Positions 1 to 5,541 of a stretch of DNA of 5,541 bases are shown piece after piece. The DNA is from an uncultured Clostridia bacterium. Lineage in GTDB: Bacteria; Bacillota; Clostridia; Christensenellales; Aristaeellaceae. The position numbers were made by a program, and so were the translations under genes. The notes beneath the pieces were generated by a model. That model made no database searches, was not told the DNA's origin, and worked only from the letters and a program-made list of their open reading frames with translations. Numbering within the stretch: position 1 is the first letter of the stretch; each line of letters starts with the position of its first letter. The DNA lies in assembly GCA_946409855.1 (NCBI GenBank), contig CAMJXZ010000231.1, forward strand, positions 1 to 5,541, read 5' to 3'.

Positions 1-7
1 TCTCCTC
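1..7 (-). promoter_or_regulatory. Shine-Dalgarno sequence of a gene starting just outside the window
   Basis: Read on the minus strand the last bases of the window are GAGGAGA, a strong match to the anti-Shine-Dalgarno core. They lie about 45 bases downstream of the start point expected from the promoter at 59-87, with no start codon at usable spacing inside the window. I infer that a start codon lies within about 5-10 bases beyond position 1. The gene itself cannot be identified. Confidence 0.6.
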
Positions 8-14
8 ATTGAAA

Positions 15-31
15 TGTTACTGACAGCAACA
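15..31. promoter_or_regulatory. Operator-like 17-bp near-perfect palindrome in a leader
   Basis: On the minus strand the site reads TGTTGCTGTCAGTAACA. The two 8-base halves around a central base match at seven of eight positions, and the single mismatch would be a G-U pair in RNA. A one-base loop cannot form a normal RNA hairpin, so a dimeric DNA-binding protein site is the more natural reading. It sits between the expected transcription start (about position 52) and the Shine-Dalgarno sequence at 1-7, where a bound repressor would block the promoter at 59-87 by roadblock. The regulator is unknown and function is inferred from symmetry and position only. Confidence 0.4.
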
Positions 32-58
32 ATAACGGCTGATCAAACAACTTCCATA

Positions 59-87
59 ATTATACCAGTTTATTCTTCTGTTGTCAA
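59..87 (-). promoter_or_regulatory. Consensus sigma-70/sigma-A promoter with extended -10
   Basis: On the minus strand a perfect -35 hexamer TTGACA (87-82) is separated by exactly 17 bases from a perfect -10 hexamer TATAAT (64-59). The -10 is preceded by TG with one intervening base, the extended -10 element. Transcription would begin near position 52 and run off the left edge. It lies downstream of the ald terminator, so it drives the next gene rather than ald. A promoter this close to consensus is expected to be strong unless held down by a repressor, and candidate operator sequences flank it at 15-31 and 84-102. Confidence 0.85.
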
Positions 88-102
88 TGAAAATCAATGA
101 AA
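84..102. repeat. Tandem 9-bp direct repeat at 10-bp spacing over the -35 box
   Basis: The plus-strand sequence TCAATGAAA occurs at 84-92 and again at 94-102, so the repeat period is 10 bp, about one helical turn. The left copy overlaps the -35 hexamer at 82-87 of the minus-strand promoter. Direct repeats on the same face of the helix at a -35 box are typical of response-regulator or activator binding, but with only two copies in AT-rich DNA this could be chance. Confidence 0.35.
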
Positions 103-139
103 GCGGGAGATGATCTGAAGGAATAATTGTTGCCGGCAG

Positions 140-173
140 AAACAAAAACCCAACCGGGCGGAAACCGGTTGGG
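140..173 (-). terminator. Intrinsic terminator of ald
   Basis: On the minus strand a perfect 9-bp GC-rich stem (CCCAACCGG with CCGGTTGGG, arms at 165-173 and 149-157) encloses a 7-base loop and is followed at once by TTTTTGTTT. It begins about 20 bases after the ald stop codon at 194-196. There is no T-tract on the other side, so it works only for minus-strand transcripts. It separates ald from the promoter at 59-87. Confidence 0.93.
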
Positions 174-193
174 GATACGGCGGAAGCGTATGA

Positions 194-1263
194 TCAGATC
201 AGCGTTTCCAGCGGCACGTATTCATAGCCATGGGCCGTGGCGACGTTTTTGTTGGTCAGCTTGCCCAGATAGCAGTTGACGCCGGAGCTGATCACTTCGC
301 TCTTGCGGCAGGCTTCTTCCAGGCCCGCCTGAGCGATCTGCAGGCCGTAGCGGAGGGTGGCGTTGGTCAGCGCGATGGTGCTGGTGCGGGGAACGGCGCC
401 GGGCATGTTGCCCACGCAGTAATGCACGACCCCTTCTTCAATGTACACGGGATCGTCGTGGGTGGTGACCCGGCTGCTTTCGCCACAGCCGCCCTGGTCG
501 ATCGCGACGTCCACAAACACCGCGCCGTCCTTCATTTCAGGCAGGTACTTTTTCTTGAAGAGCTTGGGCGTGGAGCCACCGGGAATCAGGACGGAACCGA
601 TGACCAGGTCGGCGTTTTTGACCACGCGCTCGATGTTGCTGTCCGTCGAAACCAGGGTCTGGATGTGGGCGCCGAACAGATTGTCCAGTTCTTCCAGGCG
701 CTTGAGGTTGATATCCAGGATGGTCACGTTGGCGCCCATGCCCACGGCGATCTTGCAGGCGTTCATGCCCACCGTGCCGCCGCCCAGGATGACCACGTTG
801 GCCTTCGGGGTGCCCGGAACACCGGCCAGCAGGATGCCTTCCCCGCCGAAGCGCTTCTCCAGGTATTTGGCGCCTTCCTGGATGGACAGGCGGCCGGCGA
901 TCTGGCTCATGGGGGCGAGGCAGGGGAGGGAACGGTCCTTTTCCTGGATCGTTTCGTAGGCGACCGCCTTGACATTGCCGTTCAGCAGCGCGTCCATCTG
1001 CTGACGGTCAGCCGCCAGGTGCAGATAGGTGTACAGGATCAGCCCGTCATGGAAGAGCGGGTATTCTTCCGGGAGGGGTTCCTTGACCTTGATCATCATA
1101 TCGACCAGATGCCAGACATCGGTCCCGTAAAGCCGGAGCCGATGCCCGCCCCTTTTTCCATATAGACATGGTGGCCGGCCGATACATAGGCTTTCACGTT
1201 GTCCGGCGTCAGACCGACGCGGTATTCGTTGTTTTTGATTTCCTTTACGCATCCGATTTTCAT
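194..1263 (-). pseudogene. ald: Alanine dehydrogenase, disrupted by a ~43-bp internal deletion and frameshift
   Basis: Family role: NAD-dependent cytoplasmic enzyme interconverting L-alanine and pyruvate plus ammonia. The ATG at 1263 follows a GGAAAGGA ribosome site (1274-1281) and opens a typical N-terminus (MKIGCVKEIKNNEYRVGLTP) with the substrate-binding Arg15. After GSGFT (codon 46 to about 50) the frame breaks: this frame reads a few foreign codons and stops at TGA 1098-1096, while the rest of the protein continues in another frame from about 1123. The family normally has about 18 residues between GSGF and the VW that here follows TD; only 11 bases remain, so about 43 bp are missing. Restoring them gives 370 residues and puts the retained catalytic residues at Lys75, His96 and Asp270, the numbering known from the Mycobacterium enzyme. 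The NAD-binding GGGTVG lies near 175-180. No other damage is visible, so the lesion is recent or an assembly error. Own promoter at 1302-1330, terminator at 140-173. Confidence 0.88.
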
Positions 1264-1301
1264 GATTTCTGCATCCTTTCCGTGGTTGATTACAGCACAG
1301 A

Positions 1302-1330
1302 ATTATATCACGCGTTTTCACCGATTGGAA
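1302..1330 (-). promoter_or_regulatory. Extended -10 promoter of ald
   Basis: On the minus strand a perfect TATAAT (1307-1302) is preceded by TG plus one base, giving an extended -10 element. At 17-bp spacing the -35 region reads TTCCAA (1330-1325), a weak match to TTGACA, which is common for extended -10 promoters. Transcription should start near 1295, leaving a leader of about 30 bases before the ald start at 1263, with its ribosome site at 1274-1281. It allows ald to be transcribed separately from the polysaccharide genes upstream. Confidence 0.75.
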
Positions 1331-1375
1331 TGAACAGGCTGTTTTTTTCGTGTTTTTTGATCTTTGACAGGATGC

Positions 1376-2392
1376 TCATCCGGGCAGCAGCGCTTTGTTT
1401 TCCTTCCGGTAGTCGCCGCTGATGATGTCCTCCCACCAGTCCCGGTTGGAAAGATACCAGTCGATGGTTCGCTTCAGGCCGTCCCGGAACGGAACCTCCG
1501 GCTGCCAGCCCAGCTCGCCGGAGAGCTTGGACGAATCCACGGCGTAGCGCCGGTCGTGGCCCTTGCGGTCTTCCACGTGGGTGATGAGGGATTTCGGCTT
1601 CCCGAGCTCCCGGCAGATCAGCTTGACGATATCGATATTGCACATCTCCTGACGGCCGCCGATATTGTAGATTTCCCCGTTTCTGCCCCGGTGAATGATC
1701 AGGTCGATGGCCCGGCAGTGGTCTTCCGTATAGATCCAGTCCCGGACGTTCAGCCCGTCCCCGTAAACGGGCAGCGGCAGGTCGTACAGGCAGTTGACGA
1801 TCATCAGCGGGATCAGCTTTTCGGGAAACTGATGGGGGCCGTAATTGTTGCTGCAGCGGCTGACGGTGACCGGAAGCCCGAAGGTGCGGTGATAGGAAAG
1901 CACCAGCAGATCGGCGGATGCCTTCGAAACGCTGTAGGGGCTGCTGGGGCATAAAGGCGTTTTTTCGGTGAAAAGCAGGTCCGGCCGGTTCAGCGGCAGC
2001 TCGCCGTACACTTCGTCGGTGCTGACCTGGTGAAAGCGCTGGATGCCGAACCTGCGGCAGGCGTCCATCAGGGTCTGGGTGCCCAGGATGTTGGTTTTGA
2101 GAAATACGGCCGGGTCCTCGATGCTCCGGTCCACGTGACTTTCCGCGGCGAAATGGACGACAATATCGGGATGCTCTTCCTGAAACAGGCGGAATACGGC
2201 GTCCCGGTCGCAGATATCCTCCCGGATGAAGCGGAAATTGTTCTTCGGAAGCAGCTCTTTGATGGTCTTCAGGCTGGCCGCGTAGGTCAGTTTGTCCAGG
2301 CAGAGGAGGCGGTATTCCGGATGGTTTTCCGCCATATGAAAAAGGAAGCAGCTGCCGATAAAGCCGGCGCCGCCGGTTACCAGAATCGTCAT
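1376..2392 (-). CDS. rmlB: dTDP-glucose 4,6-dehydratase
   Basis: Cytoplasmic NAD-dependent enzyme, second step of the dTDP-deoxysugar pathway: dTDP-glucose to dTDP-4-keto-6-deoxyglucose. The 338-residue protein is full length for RmlB and belongs to the extended short-chain dehydrogenase family. The Rossmann motif GGAGFIGS is at 7-14, the catalytic Thr-Asp-Glu triad in STDEVYG at 124-130 (T125, D126, E127), and the Tyr153/Lys157 pair in SPYSVSK. Family signatures RCSNNYGPHQFPEKLIP (179-195) and YGDGLNVRDWIYTEDHC (210-226) are intact. The ATG overlaps the rmlA stop by four bases (ATGA), and a GAGGG ribosome site (2400-2404) lies 7 bases before it inside the end of rmlA, so the two are very likely translationally coupled. 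It is the last gene of the polysaccharide block; ald follows 112 bp later. The product feeds rhamnose or other 6-deoxysugars, and which one is not shown here. Confidence 0.97.
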   Translation of the reverse strand: MTILVTGGAGFIGSCFLFHMAENHPEYRLLCLDKLTYAASLKTIKELLPKNNFRFIREDICDRDAVFRLFQEEHPDIVVHFAAESHVDRSIEDPAVFLKTNILGTQTLMDACRRFGIQRFHQVSTDEVYGELPLNRPDLLFTEKTPLCPSSPYSVSKASADLLVLSYHRTFGLPVTVSRCSNNYGPHQFPEKLIPLMIVNCLYDLPLPVYGDGLNVRDWIYTEDHCRAIDLIIHRGRNGEIYNIGGRQEMCNIDIVKLICRELGKPKSLITHVEDRKGHDRRYAVDSSKLSGELGWQPEVPFRDGLKRTIDWYLSNRDWWEDIISGDYRKENKALLPG

Positions 2393-3261
2393 CCCGCTTC
2401 CCTCGCAATCGACAGAAGATACTGTCCGTAGTCGGTCATCTTCAGTTCTTCCCCCAGGGCAGTCAGCTGCTCAGTGGTGATAAATCCGCGCCGCCAGGCG
2501 ATTTCCTCGATGCAGGAGATGTAAAAGCCCTGGCGCGCCTGCACCGCCTCCACAAACTCCGAGGCGCGCAGCAGGCTGGCGGGGGTGCCGGTGTCCAGCC
2601 AGGCCATGCCGCGGCCCAGCAGGGTTACGTGCAGCTCACCCATTTTCAGGTAGGCGTTGTTCACGTCGGTGATCTCGATTTCTCCCCGGGCCGAAGGCTG
2701 TACTTTCCGGGCAATGTCCACCACCCGGCTGTCGTAAAAGTACAGCCCGGGCACCGCGTAGTTGCTCTTGGGATGGGCCGGTTTTTCTTCAATGGAGATG
2801 ACCCGGTGATCCTGATCGAACTCCACGACGCCGAAAGAACGGGCGTCCTTCACCGGATAGCCGAAGATGGTGGCGCCGTTTTTATTTTCCATCGCGCGCA
2901 GGAGGGTGCGGGTCATGTCCTGGCCGAAGAACACGTTGTCCCCCAGGATCAGGCACACGCTGTCCTGCCCGATGAAATCGGCCCCGATGATAAAGGCGTC
3001 CGCCAGGCCGCGGGGGGTTTCCTGCACCTGGTAGGAAAAGCGCATCCCCAGCCGTTTTCCGTCCCCCAGCAGCTTCTGATACAGCGGCATGTCCTCCGGG
3101 GTGGAGATGACCAGCACCTCCCGGATCCCGGCCAGCATCAGCACGGACAGGGGGTAATAAATCAGCGGTTTGTCATAGACCGGCAGCAGCTGCTTGGAAA
3201 CAGCCTTGGTCATCGGGTACATCCGCGTCCCCTTGCCGCCGGTTAAAAGAATTCCTTTCAT
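2389..3261 (-). CDS. rmlA: Glucose-1-phosphate thymidylyltransferase
   Basis: Cytoplasmic nucleotidyltransferase making dTDP-glucose from glucose-1-phosphate and dTTP, the entry step of dTDP-sugar synthesis. At 290 residues it has the usual length of the RmlA/RfbA class. The nucleotide-binding loop GGKGTR is at 8-13, followed by KQLLPVYDKPLIYYPLS (23-39). LGDNVFFG (106-113) contains the metal ligand Asp108, EEKPAHPKSNYAVPGLYFYD (158-177) is the sugar-binding signature, and WLDTGT (221-226) supplies the second metal ligand, Asp223. The C-terminal part ending in the YGQYL-type motif is also present. The loop reads LTGGKGTRM rather than the common LAGGSGTRL, a mild variation. The ATG follows a GGAG site (3273-3276) at a slightly long 11-base spacing and lies 24 bp after the membrane protein gene, with no room for a promoter, so it is co-transcribed. 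It overlaps rmlB by four bases. Confidence 0.97.
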   Translation of the reverse strand: MKGILLTGGKGTRMYPMTKAVSKQLLPVYDKPLIYYPLSVLMLAGIREVLVISTPEDMPLYQKLLGDGKRLGMRFSYQVQETPRGLADAFIIGADFIGQDSVCLILGDNVFFGQDMTRTLLRAMENKNGATIFGYPVKDARSFGVVEFDQDHRVISIEEKPAHPKSNYAVPGLYFYDSRVVDIARKVQPSARGEIEITDVNNAYLKMGELHVTLLGRGMAWLDTGTPASLLRASEFVEAVQARQGFYISCIEEIAWRRGFITTEQLTALGEELKMTDYGQYLLSIAREAG

Positions 3262-3285
3262 GATGTCTGCCGCTCCGGATCAGAA

Positions 3286-4653
3286 TTAAGACAGCCTGAT
3301 AAAACGCTTCTCGCAGTTTGCAAGGTCCAGCATGCCTAACGAGAAAATGGTAAAACAGAACTGAAGATGCTTGAGCGGAATCGTGAGATACTGGCCCATC
3401 ATCAGGCCCAGCAGGTTGACCAGCAGAATGATGACCGCGTACTTCCTGTTTCCCTTGCTGATGTGGCGGCCGCTGCTTTTCAGCAGTTCCCACCAGAAGA
3501 CCAGCAGCAGCAGGAAACCGGTCAGCCCCCAGCAGATCAGGATGTCCGCGACGGCATTGTGGGGAGAGGCGCCGTAATGAACCATATTCAGGTATGTGCC
3601 GGAGCCGTAGCCGAACAAAATGCATTTCCAGTCCGAGGCCCATGCGGAAAAATAAAATGAGTTGATAGCCAAACGTCCATTGGAAATGTCTTCCTGATCG
3701 AAAAAGCGGGAAACAACCCCGTTCCACATGTCGGGCATAAACTGGCGGACCGCCACCAGCGCGGCAACCAGGATCACCAGAATGGCGATACCGGAATTGC
3801 GCCTGCCGCTGTTGGAGGCGACAATCAGGCCCCAGAAGGCGGCCACAAATCCAAGAATGACAAAAGCGGTGCGGGACCTGGTCAGAATCGTTACGCCGAT
3901 GCAAAGTATGATGCCGATCAGGGCGGGCACCTTCCGGATGTTGCGTTTTGTCAGCAGGATGAGCAGGAATGTAAGCGCCAGCACGTGATTCATGCCCAGG
4001 GCATTCCGGTTATTGGAGGTGACCATGCCGGCCGCTTCATAGTTCGCCAGGTGACGCCCAAGGCTGTTGCTTCCGCCCAGAAGCACCGTCCAGCCCCACA
4101 GGGAAATCGTCATGTAGATGGTGATCACGCCGGCCAGGATGATGCCGGTCACATACGCTTTGACGGCGTCCAGCCGGGCTTCGGGGGAAAAGCCTGCCCC
4201 GTGCCAGAGCAGCGGGATCACGATGAACAGGGCGAAGATGGCAAAGGAATACAGGTATTGTACCGGCCCCTGGTTGGAGTAGGCGTAGGTGTCGATGAGC
4301 TGCAGAAACAGCATGCCGATGACCGCCAGCGTCGCTTTCCAGGGAAACTTCAGATGCCGGTTGATCTTGAGAAGAAAGATGAGGGTATAAAGCAGTCTGA
4401 TTTCGTTGCTCGGCAGCGTCAGCGCGGTGGAGAACGCGAAAACCGACAGCGCGCCTTCCAGCGGAAGCAGAATGAAAGAAAGCCCCAGCAGCCCGGAAAA
4501 GGCCAGATCAGGTACGGGAAGCCGGCCCACATCCCGGATCACATACAGAATCGTGATCAGGATGATCCAAACAGACGGAGGCATGGTTCTGCTTTTCCGC
4601 CGGGTCCTGCGGGATATTCGATTGGATAGTGTTCTTTCTGTCATCTCATTCAT
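3286..4653 (-). CDS. O-antigen polymerase/ligase-family membrane protein (Wzy-like)
   Basis: Predicted integral inner-membrane protein of the Wzy/WaaL superfamily, which polymerises lipid-linked oligosaccharide repeats or transfers finished glycan to an acceptor outside the membrane. Counting from the ATG at 4653 it has 455 residues: an Arg-rich cytosolic N-terminus (about 9-23), then about 12 hydrophobic segments, with a large extracytoplasmic loop at roughly 303-366. Superfamily hallmarks are LTRSRTAF (257-264), SNGR with Arg327, and the loop signature GYGSGTY (348-354) followed by SPHN with His365 and then a Gly-rich membrane helix. These Arg and His positions match residues known to matter in this superfamily. 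Start choice: ATG 4653 has AGAGAG 7 bases upstream; a GTG at 4671 (461 residues) and an ATG at 4644 are in-frame alternatives. It lies between the ATP-grasp gene and rmlA. Polymerase versus ligase cannot be decided from sequence; the polysaccharide setting slightly favours polymerase. Confidence 0.85.
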   Translation of the reverse strand: MNEMTERTLSNRISRRTRRKSRTMPPSVWIILITILYVIRDVGRLPVPDLAFSGLLGLSFILLPLEGALSVFAFSTALTLPSNEIRLLYTLIFLLKINRHLKFPWKATLAVIGMLFLQLIDTYAYSNQGPVQYLYSFAIFALFIVIPLLWHGAGFSPEARLDAVKAYVTGIILAGVITIYMTISLWGWTVLLGGSNSLGRHLANYEAAGMVTSNNRNALGMNHVLALTFLLILLTKRNIRKVPALIGIILCIGVTILTRSRTAFVILGFVAAFWGLIVASNSGRRNSGIAILVILVAALVAVRQFMPDMWNGVVSRFFDQEDISNGRLAINSFYFSAWASDWKCILFGYGSGTYLNMVHYGASPHNAVADILICWGLTGFLLLLVFWWELLKSSGRHISKGNRKYAVIILLVNLLGLMMGQYLTIPLKHLQFCFTIFSLGMLDLANCEKRFIRLS

Positions 4654-4660
4654 CTTTGTT

Positions 4661-4666
4661 CTCTCT
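4661..4666 (-). promoter_or_regulatory. Ribosome binding site supporting the 4653 start
   Basis: On the minus strand AGAGAG lies 7 bases before the ATG at 4653. The longer GTG start at 4671 has only GGAC-like sequence before it, and the ATG at 4644 has no clear site. This favours 4653, but the motif is imperfect, so the choice is moderate only. Confidence 0.45.
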
Positions 4667-4696
4667 GTCACGAATTTGGATGTCCGGTCCGGCGGG

Positions 4697-5541
4697 TTAT
4701 TTTTTCACGATGGACAGGTCGATCCAGTCCCCGAAGATCCGGTCCCATTTTTCGGGCTCGAAGGGCTTAAAGCCGCTCCAGTGGAAAAAGGTCAGTTCCC
4801 CGAAGAAAATCTGCCCGCTGACTTCATAGAAATCCACCCGGAGCTGGGGAATCCCTTTGGACAATATGCCGGCCAGTTCCTTCATTTTTTCAAAGGTTAC
4901 CGGTTTTGCGGGCGGGATTTTGGCGTTTTTGTGTCCATTGCGGATGTCCAGGTGATTGAAATCCATGTCGAAGAAATCAAACTTGGTTTCTTCGCCTTTT
5001 TTCTGCCGGTCGGTGGCGATAAACAAAGCCTTCGGAGTGCCGTTAAAGCAGAAAAACTTGTAATCCCTCAGTTCGGAGGTCTCCGGGTCTTCCATGTACT
5101 GTTCCGCGATGATCCGGGGTTTGACGTCCTTGTAGGGCCATTCCCGGCCGAGGTAGTAGAAATTCCTCTTGAGACACCGGTTGATTTTCTTGCGGGCTGC
5201 GTCCATGTCCAGGGTCTTCTTATCCCTGCAGATGACCAGACCGCCGCTGTCGTGCGTGCATTTCAAAACAAACTGATCCGGCAGGCTGTCAAAATCAATT
5301 TCGTCGAAGGTATTCCAGACGCCGTAGGTCGGGATGATGTATTCCTTCCCGATTTTTTCCTCCACGATCGGCTTGACCTCGTACTTGTCCACCATCCGGG
5401 TATAGATGGGCTGGTGGTCGTACAGCTTCAGCCACTGCAGTTTTTCGTTGTAGGTCAGCGGGTTTTCAAGGTCCAGTTCCTTTTTGAAGATCAGACGGTA
5501 TTTTTTCTTCAGGATTTCTTCGTCTGACATCCAGAAAAGCA
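4697..5541 (-). CDS. TupA-like ATP-grasp protein (5' end outside window)
   Basis: Resembles the ATP-grasp family typified by TupA of teichuronopeptide synthesis, common in surface-polysaccharide clusters and often mislabelled glycosyltransferase. The family is predicted to ligate amino acids to glycans or sugars using ATP; no product is proven for this member. Counting from the Met at 5530 (277 residues): the typical NPLTYNEKLQWLKLYD (23-38) and VDKYEVK (47-53), the ATP-binding FVLKCTHDSGG (87-97, Lys90), RIIAEQYM (139-146), DYKFFCFNG (156-164), and RVDF (231-234, Asp233) with GELTFFHWSG (244-253, Glu245) as the likely metal ligands. No signal peptide is seen, so it should be cytoplasmic. The frame stays open to the edge (Leu-Phe-Trp before that Met), the Met has no ribosome site, and relatives usually carry 20-40 more N-terminal residues, so the true start is probably outside. 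Its stop lies 43 bp before the membrane protein start at 4653. Confidence 0.85.
   Translation of the reverse strand, partial: LFWMSDEEILKKKYRLIFKKELDLENPLTYNEKLQWLKLYDHQPIYTRMVDKYEVKPIVEEKIGKEYIIPTYGVWNTFDEIDFDSLPDQFVLKCTHDSGGLVICRDKKTLDMDAARKKINRCLKRNFYYLGREWPYKDVKPRIIAEQYMEDPETSELRDYKFFCFNGTPKALFIATDRQKKGEETKFDFFDMDFNHLDIRNGHKNAKIPPAKPVTFEKMKELAGILSKGIPQLRVDFYEVSGQIFFGELTFFHWSGFKPFEPEKWDRIFGDWIDLSIVKK

Noticed and set aside
131..138. 8-bp palindrome TGCCGGCA beside the ald terminator
   Set aside because: Too short and isolated to call a site; no T-tract or promoter placement gives it a role.
230..1165. 311-codon plus-strand frame antisense to ald
   Set aside because: Composition (His, Gln, Val, Gly rich) is typical of a reverse-complement shadow; no motif and no ribosome site.
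1333..1343. 11-bp palindrome AACAGGCTGTT just upstream of the ald -35 region
   Set aside because: Perfectly symmetric and well placed for a regulator, but five-base half sites occur often by chance and nothing else supports it.
1308..1379. 23-codon open frame overlapping the rmlB stop (ATGA), minus strand
   Set aside because: It has the layout of a coupled small gene, but there is no ribosome site of its own, no recognisable sequence, and it runs through the ald promoter elements. Likely chance.
1308..2408. Long second minus-strand frame across rmlB (366 codons)
   Set aside because: It is a shadow of the GC-rich rmlB gene: Arg/Pro/Gly-rich low-quality protein with no family resemblance, while the other frame is a clear RmlB.
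3173..3904. 243-codon minus-strand frame overlapping rmlA and the Wzy-like gene
   Set aside because: Out-of-frame shadow of two well-supported genes; His/Arg/Gly-rich without family features.
4406..5527. 373-codon plus-strand frame antisense to the Wzy-like and ATP-grasp genes
   Set aside because: It spans two genes with strong family signatures on the other strand and has no recognisable domain, so it is a shadow.

Overview
This 5.5 kb window looks like part of a bacterial chromosome, most likely from a Bacillota/Clostridia-type anaerobe. That placement is inferred from protein resemblance (the alanine dehydrogenase, the TupA-like ATP-grasp protein), sigma-70 style promoters and Shine-Dalgarno signals; it was not tested by a search. 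Every gene I can support lies on the minus strand, so transcription runs from high to low coordinates.

Right part (5541 down to 1376): the tail of a cell-surface polysaccharide operon. In transcription order it holds a TupA-like ATP-grasp protein (5' end beyond the window), a multi-pass O-antigen polymerase/ligase-type membrane protein, rmlA (glucose-1-phosphate thymidylyltransferase) and rmlB (dTDP-glucose 4,6-dehydratase). Gaps are short, and rmlA and rmlB overlap by 4 bp (ATGA). RmlA and RmlB make dTDP-4-keto-6-deoxyglucose. The membrane protein would polymerise or transfer lipid-linked repeat units outside the membrane, and the ATP-grasp protein may decorate the glycan, possibly with amino acids. 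No rmlC or rmlD is present, so the final sugar cannot be read from this window.

Middle part (1375 down to 194): after a 112-bp gap with no visible terminator but a good extended -10 promoter comes ald, alanine dehydrogenase. It is broken: about 43 bp are missing after codon 50, removing roughly 14 residues and shifting the frame. The rest of the gene is intact, including the catalytic residues.

Left part (193 down to 1): a textbook intrinsic terminator ends ald. It is followed by a consensus promoter (TTGACA, 17 bp, TATAAT with extended TG), a direct repeat over the -35 box, a near-perfect 17-bp palindrome in the leader, and a Shine-Dalgarno sequence at the very edge. These must serve a gene starting just left of the window.

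I see no RNA gene, mobile element, CRISPR array or clearly new system. The most unusual items are the ald lesion and the dense regulatory region at 1-102.
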